Source: Oscillospiraceae bacterium (GTDB taxonomy: Bacteria; Bacillota; Clostridia; Oscillospirales; Acutalibacteraceae). Taken from it: a stretch of 62,913 nucleotides of DNA. The notes below the pieces were generated by a model. It saw only the letters and a list, made by a program, of their open reading frames with translations, had not been told where the DNA came from and made no database searches. A program made the translations under genes and the position numbers. The stretch lies in NCBI GenBank assembly GCA_015065505.1, contig SVQE01000005.1, forward strand, positions 1 through 62,913, written 5' to 3'. This document shows, piece by piece, positions 25,413-34,837 of this stretch; position 1 is the first letter of the stretch, and each line of letters opens with the position of its first letter.

Positions 25413-28400
25413 TTAACCAGCCTGCTTAATAACGCCGAATGTTTCGGTGGGACTGTAATAGCCGAATTCCGGTAGTTCGCCGTTTGGACGAATCTGATAG
25501 GTAACGGCATCGTCGCTGCTGTCGGCTCTGTCCGTGTACATATATACGCGGTTATCGGAGGCTTCCCAGGTTTTGCCGTCAACGCCCGGAAGAACGCCCC
25601 TGTTCAGCGAGAAGCGGGATGCGCCTTCACCGGTGAGTTTCCAGTTTTCAGGCGAGCCCTCCACGCCGAGCACACACTCCCAGATGGGAGACTCGTACGC
25701 GGAAGCGTCGAATGTCTTTGCGCCGTAGTAGGAATGCTCAAATACTGCCGCAAGGTCGCTGGCAGTCGCATAACGCGGTGAAATATCGCCGTAGGTGAAG
25801 CAGATATTCGTAATCGGCGTCACCTCTGTTTCAACTGCTTTATCGCGGAAAAACTTTGACGATGTGTAATAGAGATACAGGCCGCAGTCCTTGCCGTTGC
25901 CCTCATTGAGCGAAACGACTTCTGCGCCGGACTTCAGATTATGCTTGAGAAGCGTATACGGCACACCGGTGCCTTTCGAATCCTCGAAAGTCTGGAAGAT
26001 TTCTCCGGGATTACCCGTATCATCGGTTTCTTCTTCCTCTTCGTCCTCTTCCTCTTCGTCCTCTTCCTCTTCGTCCTCTTCCTCATCGGCTTTTAACATA
26101 TAGCCATCCCTGATACGCACCTCTGCGGGCGGATTGTCGCCTTGATAGAGGAAAATATCGCGAATCGCATTTTTTTTGATATTCGTGCGTCGGTATCCGA
26201 TTGCAATCCACTTGTCGGAACCCGAATTATAATTGCAATCCACATCAATCGCTGCATACGCATTGGTTGTGCCGACCATATCGGCATACGCCTCTTCCTT
26301 CGTGTTGCCGATACCGATGTACAATTTTTCATAATACTTCAGTTCTGATTTGTCATAGCCAAGATGAATGTATTTGTATTCATCCGTGCGCATACGCAGC
26401 TTGCCATACTGAGGCAGTTCGTTCTTGACACGGTCACTTTCGCTGACGGTAAACGCTGTATTGTAGCCGTTGATGAATATCTCTTTATCAATTTGGATAC
26501 CCGTAACGGGCGCCTGATAGTTCGCCGTACCGGTATTGGTCGAATAGTAAAGGAAATAGTTGCCCTCGGGCGATTTAACCGGTCCGCCGGCAAGAATATT
26601 CTTGGTCGAACCCGTATTCAGTGTATCCGACGCCGTTTTCTCATCCGTATAGTATTTCAGAACACCGTAAACTGCATTCGTCTTTTTCGCCGTACGGACA
26701 ACGCCGATATAGGCGCATTTGAAATCCTTTTCATAATCGTCAATAGAGCTGTCGCTATAGTCATGACCATACCAACGGTAATACGACATCAGATTGCCGC
26801 GTGCCCATTTTCCGTTTGGCAGACTCTTTACATCCGTGCTGTTAGTATTTAGCGTATACCAGGGATGCTCGGAGGAAAGGTCAACCGGGATAATTTCATC
26901 AAATTCCGTCACCATCGGACGGCAGGAAATATCATCGTGTGCCGCAGAAACGCTTGCCCACTGGGTTTTGGCATTGCTGTATAAATCCGCAATCGCTGCC
27001 TCGGGGGTTCTGCCAACGCCACAGAATACCGCGGCAACATATTTCTTTGCTTTATATTGATTTGTCAGCGGAACCGCTTTGCGTTTCTGGGTAATTTTTC
27101 TTTTACTGTCGCGTTTTTCCTCAGCGTCCGCCACTCTTGCGCCGGCATTCTTATTCAGATAGAGATAAAGGTATTTCGAGCCCTTATTCGTCGTATCGAG
27201 CGCCAGATTCATCGGGTGCTCATAGTCGCCCGGTGTGCGCAAATCGCACAGTGGCACAAAGCCCTTCATCTCAACAGGCTCTTCCTGCGTACTGAAAGCA
27301 ATATCTTCCTCTTTCAGCGGGCTGACGCCGTCTCGCGAACCCGCGGTCATCAGATAGTGCGACAGGATTTCGGTTTCCCGATGGGTCATCCAGTCAAGAT
27401 TTGAGCGCTGCCGCGCCTCGTAGTTGGTATAAAGCGGCAGTGCCATCGTGTACGGGTTATAATAACCCGCCGTAATGCCCGCCGAGGTAATCGGTGTGCC
27501 CTGAATGCTGACGTTGCACGCCCGGAAGGTACCTGCGGGCGTTGTCAGTCCCGTGTACTTAATCTGTGCGCTGCTCTCGGAATACGGAGTAATCAGCCCC
27601 GAGATACCCGTAATCGCCCTGTAAGGATTATAGGTATACGCTACACCAAAATACATCGCCGTATGGTAAATCATATCCTCGTTTTCACGGGAAAGATACT
27701 TGATTGCGAAGTACGGTCTTTGTTTCATCGTTGCGTGGATGAGACCGCCGTCACCCTCTGCAATAACATTGTTTCCGTGCAGGGTGTGGACCTGGTCGAA
27801 ATTGTATGTATCAACAGAATGTCCGCCAACGTCGCGCCAGGTGAGCGCCATGGTCATTTCGCCCGCGCTCTCCGTCATAACGCGCATAGGCTCGCCATTC
27901 TCTTTCAGCAACTCAAAGCCGTTTTCCTTGGCAAAGGTCTGCATAAATTCGTAGTTAGTGCCATATGTTTTGTCCGCCGTTTTCTTATCGCCTGCAAGGA
28001 AATAAGAGAATCCCGCAACATAGCGCTGCTGTGCTTTTCCCTTCCCGTCTTTGGCGAGGAATTGCTCCTTCGGCTGGAAATAAAGATAATAGCCTTCCGA
28101 CGGGTTCTTCTGGCTCATAAACTCATACGCTTCACTCTTCTTAGATGTCTGGTAATTATCGAAGCCTCTGTCCAAGAAAAAGAACGCGTCATCATCGTTA
28201 GTCGTGGAAAGGATGTTTTCGCTCCACATTGCGCCAAGGTCCACGGCGTTACCGCCGCTGAACAGACAAACGGGTTCCATACCGCTGCCGAGTTCCAGAC
28301 GCTCGTTCTGAATCGCCAGTTTTACGATGGGCGTGCCTGCAGATTTGGACGCAGTCGCATAGAGTGTCAGTCCGTCGGGGGTCGTTTCGTAATCATCCTC

Positions 28401-30887
28401 ACCCATTTTTGCATAACTTGCGTCGCCGAAAACGATTGATTTATCCTTACAGCTTGCAAGACGGATATCGGTTAAAGCGTTCTTTTCGCTTCCGACCTGA
28501 TAGCCGAGGTAGGTATAGCCCTGTTTCGGTGTCAGATTGACATCATAGTACTGAAAACTTCCTGATTTCAGTCGGTTGATGGCATCTTCCCGGTTGTCCG
28601 CATGGGAGAGCCTTACCTTCGTGATATATTTTCCGTCGTCAGCACTGATGGTGCCGGATGTTTTGCCGGCTTCGATACCGGGGAAGAACACATAAAGGGG
28701 CGAGCCTTTCTGGTCTCTGATCTCAACATCGTTTACGTTAACCGCCGTGCCGCCGATAATAAGTTTCAGCGGACGGTATCCCTCGGGCGCTTGATAATTG
28801 CTGTTTGTGACAAACGGCTCCTCGCCCTCGACCACCTCAATTGGCTTACCCGCCGCCGGTGCTTTACTGTAATACATCGTCATCCAACGGTCGTACACAC
28901 TTAGGTAACCGTTCATTTCGGCGTGCTCGGGATCGATGTTTTCCAACATCTTATTCCTTTCATACGCTTCTTTCGGCAGAGCAGTACTACTGTTGTCGCT
29001 GAATACCGATTTTGACGCATTACTCGTCACGGTATCATAGCGCACCGAATAGGTGCCGGAACTGTTTTGGCGTGCATCAAAAACAACATCGGGGATATTG
29101 CTGTAGTCAATCTCTTCCCGCTGTTCCAAGGCGCCCGTCCACTGCAGGATGCTATATACCAGCATCGCCAGACCGACAACCAAGGCAAGAACGTTCAGCG
29201 CCCACATCGCGCAGAGCAAACCGCCGATGATATAGCCTGCGGCAGCCGAGCCGATGAGTCCCGCTGCCAGGTTCATACCGGCAACGGCAAGAATATTAGA
29301 ACCAACGGTCCACAGGGTGCTGCCGATGATGGCGGAGGCAACGGATACAAAGCCACCGAAACCAAGGGTGCATACATCAATGATAATCAGCGTTTGGCTC
29401 AGTGTGTCCTGCTCTTTTCGCTCCGCTTCGTTGACGGAATTCGTCAGGTCAACGCCGGACGCGGATGCCTCGTTTGCAGCGTCGGTCTGTACGACCTTCT
29501 TGCTGTAAATCGAAGAATCGGTTCCCACCCAGAGAGAAACCTTGCCGTCTTTGTAGCCCTGTTCCTGCAGGTTTTGTGCCGTCTCTTTCAGCGCTTTTTC
29601 GCGTTTTGCAATATATTTATCCGTCTGATACAGTCCCTCGATGATGGTACTGAATCCGCCGAGCGAAAGCGCAATGCGCTGCGCCTGCGTCAACGCCTGA
29701 ATGATGGGGTACACCGTGGAGGGATGGTCCTCGAGCGTCTCATCGTTTGCCAGCTTCATAATGTACTGGGCAAGCGTCACATCTGATTTGTATTTTTCCG
29801 ACGAAGCATTCTCGTCTTCCGTGTTGTCGCTGAGAAGGTCAGCGTTGTTGACGACAGTTTCCCCTTTTTCCTGGTAGGGGAACTCGTCGAGAAGCGCATA
29901 GGTGCCGAGCGTCTCGGAAAACTCGGGGAAACGGCAGTCCGTACCTGCATTGGAAAGCTTTTCAATACTGTTTTCCTCCGTCATTCCCTCGAGCTCTTCG
30001 TAGCCCAGCGTTTCGCCGTAGGTATCGTAACGCTTCTTTGCCTCTTTATAAGTAGCCGCAAAATCTTTGATTGCGGTAATCAGCTTTTTTGCGGGGTCCT
30101 GGCAGTTCTCGTCATACATATTCCTTGTTTCGGAAGTGCCGTTTTCATACTCATCCGCGACCTCGCTCTCTCGTGCGCGGTCCACCCATGTAGTGCCGTC
30201 CTCGTTATAGTCAGCGGCTGCGCTGCATAGCAAGTCGGTAATCTTGCCGAGCACCATCGAATTACCGCGCTGAATAAACTTTTCAAAAAATGTAATATCT
30301 GCCTTGTGAACAAGATAGTAACCGAGCAGGTTTTCCTGCGCCGTGTGCGACTTATCCTCATCCACATAGAACATATTCAGCGAGTCGTACGCCATCATGG
30401 CGTTAGGGCTGCCCGCCTCCACTTTCCTCGCAAGCTCATTGACAAGTACCATCATCTGTCCTGCTTCGTCCTTAAAATCCGCAATATGAGCATCCAGAAA
30501 TTCCTGATAGTTCATCTCTTCAAAATGCGTGTTTTTCAAATCCAGCAGCGTGATGTCGGTGATGGCGTCGCCCGCATCCTCCGTGGTCTTGTATCCCATA
30601 TAAACGCCGACCGGTACGCGGCTTGAGCTTCCGCTGACAATAAAGACGCCCGGAGCGCCCTCATTAAGATTGGTGGGGCAGAAAATATAGCCTTCTTTCT
30701 CGCAGTCAGCGCGCGCAAGCGCCTCCGTTTGACCGTAAAACATCTTAACCTCGCTCAGGTACTGCTTGGCATAAGCCTGTTCCTGCGTGGTGACAGCGTA
30801 CACCGGCTGCAACGTCGGTTGGGTGAAAAATGTACATACGGCAAGCACAAATGCAATTACCGCAGTGAAAACAGTCGTTCGTTTCAT
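25413..30887 (-). CDS. Giant secreted MABP-like repeat protein (1824 aa)
   Basis: Signal peptide (residues 1-31), an MABP-like unit at 43-117 (YLSEVKMFYG...TNLNEG...VYMGYKTT...AITDITLL), a helical region to about 490, a block of about four hydrophobic segments at about 496-586, then some ten further MABP-like units. These show YLGYQVG..ALTDIRLA, LYYTSSK...TPITNICF, YLYLNK, YIGVVRT and LYIGIGNTKEEAYADM. There is an acidic EEDEEEE tract near residue 1605. No C-terminal anchor or sortase signal, so retention may depend on the central hydrophobic block. Paralogous in full to the 1643-aa protein of operon B. Its ATG overlaps the upstream gene by 4 bases, with AAGGGGGAAA as ribosome site. Function unknown; adhesin or membrane-inserting role is inference. 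Confidence 0.85.
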   Translation of the reverse strand: MKRTTVFTAVIAFVLAVCTFFTQPTLQPVYAVTTQEQAYAKQYLSEVKMFYGQTEALARADCEKEGYIFCPTNLNEGAPGVFIVSGSSSRVPVGVYMGYKTTEDAGDAITDITLLDLKNTHFEEMNYQEFLDAHIADFKDEAGQMMVLVNELARKVEAGSPNAMMAYDSLNMFYVDEDKSHTAQENLLGYYLVHKADITFFEKFIQRGNSMVLGKITDLLCSAAADYNEDGTTWVDRARESEVADEYENGTSETRNMYDENCQDPAKKLITAIKDFAATYKEAKKRYDTYGETLGYEELEGMTEENSIEKLSNAGTDCRFPEFSETLGTYALLDEFPYQEKGETVVNNADLLSDNTEDENASSEKYKSDVTLAQYIMKLANDETLEDHPSTVYPIIQALTQAQRIALSLGGFSTIIEGLYQTDKYIAKREKALKETAQNLQEQGYKDGKVSLWVGTDSSIYSKKVVQTDAANEASASGVDLTNSVNEAERKEQDTLSQTLIIIDVCTLGFGGFVSVASAIIGSTLWTVGSNILAVAGMNLAAGLIGSAAAGYIIGGLLCAMWALNVLALVVGLAMLVYSILQWTGALEQREEIDYSNIPDVVFDARQNSSGTYSVRYDTVTSNASKSVFSDNSSTALPKEAYERNKMLENIDPEHAEMNGYLSVYDRWMTMYYSKAPAAGKPIEVVEGEEPFVTNSNYQAPEGYRPLKLIIGGTAVNVNDVEIRDQKGSPLYVFFPGIEAGKTSGTISADDGKYITKVRLSHADNREDAINRLKSGSFQYYDVNLTPKQGYTYLGYQVGSEKNALTDIRLASCKDKSIVFGDASYAKMGEDDYETTPDGLTLYATASKSAGTPIVKLAIQNERLELGSGMEPVCLFSGGNAVDLGAMWSENILSTTNDDDAFFFLDRGFDNYQTSKKSEAYEFMSQKNPSEGYYLYFQPKEQFLAKDGKGKAQQRYVAGFSYFLAGDKKTADKTYGTNYEFMQTFAKENGFELLKENGEPMRVMTESAGEMTMALTWRDVGGHSVDTYNFDQVHTLHGNNVIAEGDGGLIHATMKQRPYFAIKYLSRENEDMIYHTAMYFGVAYTYNPYRAITGISGLITPYSESSAQIKYTGLTTPAGTFRACNVSIQGTPITSAGITAGYYNPYTMALPLYTNYEARQRSNLDWMTHRETEILSHYLMTAGSRDGVSPLKEEDIAFSTQEEPVEMKGFVPLCDLRTPGDYEHPMNLALDTTNKGSKYLYLYLNKNAGARVADAEEKRDSKRKITQKRKAVPLTNQYKAKKYVAAVFCGVGRTPEAAIADLYSNAKTQWASVSAAHDDISCRPMVTEFDEIIPVDLSSEHPWYTLNTNSTDVKSLPNGKWARGNLMSYYRWYGHDYSDSSIDDYEKDFKCAYIGVVRTAKKTNAVYGVLKYYTDEKTASDTLNTGSTKNILAGGPVKSPEGNYFLYYSTNTGTANYQAPVTGIQIDKEIFINGYNTAFTVSESDRVKNELPQYGKLRMRTDEYKYIHLGYDKSELKYYEKLYIGIGNTKEEAYADMVGTTNAYAAIDVDCNYNSGSDKWIAIGYRRTNIKKNAIRDIFLYQGDNPPAEVRIRDGYMLKADEEEDEEEEDEEEEDEEEEETDDTGNPGEIFQTFEDSKGTGVPYTLLKHNLKSGAEVVSLNEGNGKDCGLYLYYTSSKFFRDKAVETEVTPITNICFTYGDISPRYATASDLAAVFEHSYYGAKTFDASAYESPIWECVLGVEGSPENWKLTGEGASRFSLNRGVLPGVDGKTWEASDNRVYMYTDRADSSDDAVTYQIRPNGELPEFGYYSPTETFGVIKQAG
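26041..26085. repeat. 15-bp tandem repeat encoding acidic tract
   Basis: Three copies of TCGTCCTCTTCCTC(T/A), encoding EEEDE-type residues in the 1824-aa protein. The unit is a multiple of three, so copy number could change without shifting the frame. Confidence 0.85.
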
Positions 30888-33800
30888 TGTTTTTCCCCCT
30901 TCCGCCGCTTACGGTTGCAGACAAATCCGCCCGCCGTCACGGCTATAATAATCATAGCGCCGATAAAGAGCGCCGCTCTTCCGTCAGAAAAGACGGAGGC
31001 GCGCAGTTCGGTGTCTACTGTCTCGGTATCGGCAAGCTCGAGTTTGCCGTAGTCTGCGCGGAAATATTCCTTCAGCTGGTATGCGCTCGTGAGCGTTTTG
31101 CCGAGTTTTACGTTGCCGTCGGAATCGCTTCGCAGTCTGATTTCCGAATCCGGTTCAAGACCGTGGTCATAGATGACCGCGCCGTTTTCAAGCACAAGAT
31201 TATCCATCGTGCCGACGCCGTCATTTTCGCGAATGACTGTCTTGCCGGCAACGCCGATGGAGCCGGGGCTATCGATATACAGTCCGCCGCCTTCTCCGCC
31301 CGTGGCATTCGCCGTAATGGAACAATCTTTCAGATACATATCATTATAGTAAGAGTAAACCGCGCCGCCAGCGTCTTCTGCACTGTTACGTTTCATCGTG
31401 CAGCCAATGAGCCACAGACCGTCTTCGGAATCCGCATAAATTGCGCCGCCGTAATCCTCGGAATAATTACCTTCAAAGACAACGTCCTGCATACGGACGG
31501 TTCCGCGGTGGTGATAGAATCCGCCGCCGTCGTCCGCCTCGGCGCGGCAGTAGCTGACAGCGCCGCCGACCCAGCGGGTCTCGCCGCGATTCTGATAAAT
31601 GCCGCCGCCCTGGTCGCCGTTCGCCGTACAGGCGAGCGTATTCACGTTCTCGCAGTTCAGGCTGTTACCGTCGCTCTCCATATAGATTCCGCCGCCGTAA
31701 TCAAGCGCGCGGCAGTTGCGTATGGTACAGTCTTTCAGCGTAGCTTCTGCGGTGTCCTTCATATAAATCGCGCCGCCCTCGTTCTGCGTGAGGATTGCCT
31801 TATCCGTCCAGCAATCGGAAATCAGCACGTCGGTGAGTTTTGCCGTGCCTCCTCCAGACAGTCTGATAGCGCCGCCCTTGTTGGTGGTGCCGCCGTTATA
31901 GAGCGTGCCGCCCGTCATCACGAGCGCGCCGCGGCATTCAATCAGTCCTGCGGAATTATTACTTCTTCCGCCCTGAATACTGCCGCCGGAAAAACTACCG
32001 CTGCTCCTTCGCGTCGGGGCGGAGTCGGAAACCGTCAGTTTCGCACCGGAGCTTATTTCAAACAGCTCGCCGTTATTCTGTGTCTTTTTAACAGTACGGA
32101 TAATGGGATAACCATTCAAATCGAGATTGACTCTCTCGCCGGCATCCAGTTGCAAAACGCTATCAAGCAGCCATACGCTTTCGATACGCAGGGTGAGCGA
32201 CGTGTCGCTCTTCGCCTTTTCCCACGCTTCCTTGCAGGAGGTGTAAGAGGTCCATTTACCCGTTTTGTCGCTGCCGACGCTGGACTTGCCCGAATCTCCG
32301 AAAGAGATGTTCATATAGTCGCCGCCGTATTTGGAGGAAATAAACGGCCACGAACGAATGATAACCTCGTTGCTCTCGAGAGAGGTTGCGCTGCCGTTAA
32401 TCCACATACGCGCTTTCAGCCCGTAGCTGCGGAAGGTCACACCGCCGCCGAAATCGGGAGTAACGTATACCGCGACAGGGCTTGCCGTCTTTAAGTCAAA
32501 GGTGCGGTTCGTCTTTTTCCCTACCTCATCGAGATTCGCGTTATTGATTTCCCAGTGGTGCTTTTCACCCGCTGAATCTATTAAGTCGACGGGGATAATA
32601 TTGCTGTTCCAGCCACCCACGTCGTCCGTACATTCGAGTTCAAGTTTGACGGAGTTTTTCAAATCGTCCGGGGTGTCGTCAAAAACAGTGAATACCGCAC
32701 GGACGGTGTAACTTTTGTCAATATTATCTGTAAGTGTGATTGTTTCGTCTTTGTATGTTTTAACTGTTTCGGATGGGTAATCGTATTTGTTGCCGTTCCA
32801 TCCTGTCATTTTGCCGGGGGTGGGACTTTTGACTTCAAAGTGGTCAAACACACAGCCCGCTGCCGGTTTTGCAGTGAGCGTGACCTTGCCGGAAGTATAC
32901 GCTCCCGCGCCTTCAACACTGCCGTAAGAGCTGTCGCATTCAACAGTGACGCGATATTCTTCGTTCACATAAGCGCTGCTGCTTTGCGATACCTGTGAGG
33001 AGCCGAAGGTGGGATAGGGGTCACCGCCGATATTCTGGGTGAAAATAGACTTCATTCCCAAGGCGTAATTGTCCCTGAATGTTGGAAGGCCCTTGCTACC
33101 GCCGTTTAACAGCCGGCAAATCTTACCGCTGATAATTTGCGATGCCGTTACATAGTCGGCGCCCGTGCTGCTGACACCGTTCAGATATTGACCTGTCCAC
33201 GCCAGCGCATAACAGCTCGGCGCGCTGTCAGCCTCGCCCGCTATGGCGCCTACATAACTGTCGCCTGTTACAGTGCCAAGATTCAGGCAGTTGGTAGGAT
33301 TACCGTATCCGCAGATACCGCCGATATCGTCGTCGCCCGAAACCCTGCCGAGGTTAATACAGCCGATAACACGCAGGTTATCGTTCAGCATACCGCAGAT
33401 ACCGCCGACATAATCGTATTCACTGTTAATAGTTCCGTCATTAAAACAGCCGAATATAATACCGCTTGATGCCATCTGACCTGCGATTCCGCCGCTGTTT
33501 CCGGAATAATAGCCGCAGCCGACCTTTCCGTGATTGGCACAGTATTCAACAATTCCGCTGCCAAGTGTGCCAACGATTCCACCGCCGTAATTCCAATTAT
33601 GGTTGACAGTTGCGTTGTTGACGCAGTAGCGGATAGCGCCGTCGCTGTATCCTGCGATACCGCCCCTGTGCGGGTCTTTGTCACTGGAATTGACCGAGGC
33701 ATTCTGAGTACAGTGCTCAAGGTAGCCGCCGTATGCAATGGCGCCGACAATACCGCCCTCACGGTAATCCGTGGCGTTTGTAATCGTTACCTCGCTATAG

Positions 33801-34837
33801 ATATTATAAAGATGTCCTGCCTGAAGGATTCCGACCACGCCGCCAATATGGTCGTCGCCGGATACTGTTCCTTTCACCGCAAGATTACAGATGGAGCCGC
33901 ACTCCACACCGCCGAACAGAGCGTTAAAGTCATCGCCGGTTGTTCGTGAAAGACCGACAATGGCGTGCCCGTGACCGTTAAAGCTGCCACGGAACGTGTG
34001 CCCCTGATAACCAATGGGAATCCAGTCGATTCCCGCAAGATTGATATCGCGGGTCAGGTGGATGGTTTTGCCCTTCATTTCATAATTGTTGTTGACAAGC
34101 GAAGCCAGTCCGCCGAAGTCCGAGGCGCTGTTAATATAAAGGTCAGTATCCTTTGCGTGTTTGTGGTACCAATCCACCGTTCTGGAGCCGTTCCATACGT
34201 CCCAATCTGTTCCGCTGCAATCCTTACGCGTAGCGCCCCAATCGCTCATTTGCTCCACAGTAGAAGTGTGAACAAAGCGGAATCTCTGATTGTTATTTCT
34301 GTTTTGCGAACACAGTATAACCTTTGTGCCGTTATTCCAGTTTGCCCCCTGAACGCCCCAGACAAAGGAGTCGTTGAGTTTGCTGTGAAGCGAATAGGTG
34401 CCGTCGTTCATATCCTCCAGTCGCCAGAGCTGACGGTCGGAGCCGTCGTATGTATTCACCTCAAGTTTCTGGTCTGTAACGACGTTGCCGTTTGGAACCT
34501 CAATCACTTTTTCGTTTTTCTTTGATTTTATATAGTAAAAGTCGCCCTCTTTGCCAAGAGTCCACATCTGGTTGGTTTTACGACCTGTTTTATAAATCTG
34601 AACATCTTTTAAGTTAGTACCGTGCAGGTCAACCGAAGAGCAGCCCGCATTACACGGCACGATGGAGTATTCCTCGTCAAGCCCCCAACGCTCGAGGTCG
34701 GTTGCCTCGTCAAAAGCACCGGTTGTTTCTGCCGCATTATCAGTTCCCTGTGCGGCAAGTGCCGAAATGGTGAAGGAGGACAGCATCAGAAGGAGCGCCA
34801 TGAAAAGCGCAGTTATTCGTTTTTTTATGTCGTTCAC
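30884..34837 (-). CDS. Surface protein: ricin-type lectin, GLUG repeats, beta-helix, TM anchor
   Basis: 1317 residues. A signal peptide (to about 29) is followed by a ricin-type beta-trefoil (57-190) with three QxW-like motifs (NQMWTL, RQLWRL, NQRFRF). GLUG repeats (about 250-600; GGVVGI, GGIAGY, GGIVGT, GGICGM) come next, then a beta-rich VTVECDSSYGSVEGAGAY repeat near 640 and a beta-sandwich-like region. A right-handed beta-helix with GGAIY/GGGIY turns (about 915-1210) and a C-terminal TM helix plus RKRRK complete it. The start is a GTG at 34835-34837, overlapping the previous stop as GTGA, with GGAGGG 6-7 bases upstream. The lectin suggests glycan binding outside the cell. The beta-helix half is paralogous to the first protein of operon B. 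Confidence 0.87.
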   Translation of the reverse strand: MNDIKKRITALFMALLLMLSSFTISALAAQGTDNAAETTGAFDEATDLERWGLDEEYSIVPCNAGCSSVDLHGTNLKDVQIYKTGRKTNQMWTLGKEGDFYYIKSKKNEKVIEVPNGNVVTDQKLEVNTYDGSDRQLWRLEDMNDGTYSLHSKLNDSFVWGVQGANWNNGTKVILCSQNRNNNQRFRFVHTSTVEQMSDWGATRKDCSGTDWDVWNGSRTVDWYHKHAKDTDLYINSASDFGGLASLVNNNYEMKGKTIHLTRDINLAGIDWIPIGYQGHTFRGSFNGHGHAIVGLSRTTGDDFNALFGGVECGSICNLAVKGTVSGDDHIGGVVGILQAGHLYNIYSEVTITNATDYREGGIVGAIAYGGYLEHCTQNASVNSSDKDPHRGGIAGYSDGAIRYCVNNATVNHNWNYGGGIVGTLGSGIVEYCANHGKVGCGYYSGNSGGIAGQMASSGIIFGCFNDGTINSEYDYVGGICGMLNDNLRVIGCINLGRVSGDDDIGGICGYGNPTNCLNLGTVTGDSYVGAIAGEADSAPSCYALAWTGQYLNGVSSTGADYVTASQIISGKICRLLNGGSKGLPTFRDNYALGMKSIFTQNIGGDPYPTFGSSQVSQSSSAYVNEEYRVTVECDSSYGSVEGAGAYTSGKVTLTAKPAAGCVFDHFEVKSPTPGKMTGWNGNKYDYPSETVKTYKDETITLTDNIDKSYTVRAVFTVFDDTPDDLKNSVKLELECTDDVGGWNSNIIPVDLIDSAGEKHHWEINNANLDEVGKKTNRTFDLKTASPVAVYVTPDFGGGVTFRSYGLKARMWINGSATSLESNEVIIRSWPFISSKYGGDYMNISFGDSGKSSVGSDKTGKWTSYTSCKEAWEKAKSDTSLTLRIESVWLLDSVLQLDAGERVNLDLNGYPIIRTVKKTQNNGELFEISSGAKLTVSDSAPTRRSSGSFSGGSIQGGRSNNSAGLIECRGALVMTGGTLYNGGTTNKGGAIRLSGGGTAKLTDVLISDCWTDKAILTQNEGGAIYMKDTAEATLKDCTIRNCRALDYGGGIYMESDGNSLNCENVNTLACTANGDQGGGIYQNRGETRWVGGAVSYCRAEADDGGGFYHHRGTVRMQDVVFEGNYSEDYGGAIYADSEDGLWLIGCTMKRNSAEDAGGAVYSYYNDMYLKDCSITANATGGEGGGLYIDSPGSIGVAGKTVIRENDGVGTMDNLVLENGAVIYDHGLEPDSEIRLRSDSDGNVKLGKTLTSAYQLKEYFRADYGKLELADTETVDTELRASVFSDGRAALFIGAMIIIAVTAGGFVCNRKRRKGEKQ

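Noticed and set aside
27663-28439. 258-codon plus-strand open frame
   Set aside because: Antisense shadow of the 1824-aa protein, without ribosome site or family features.
30887-32494. 535-codon open frame on the plus strand
   Set aside because: It is wholly antisense to the 1317-aa surface protein, has no ribosome site or known domain, and follows from codon bias of the real gene.
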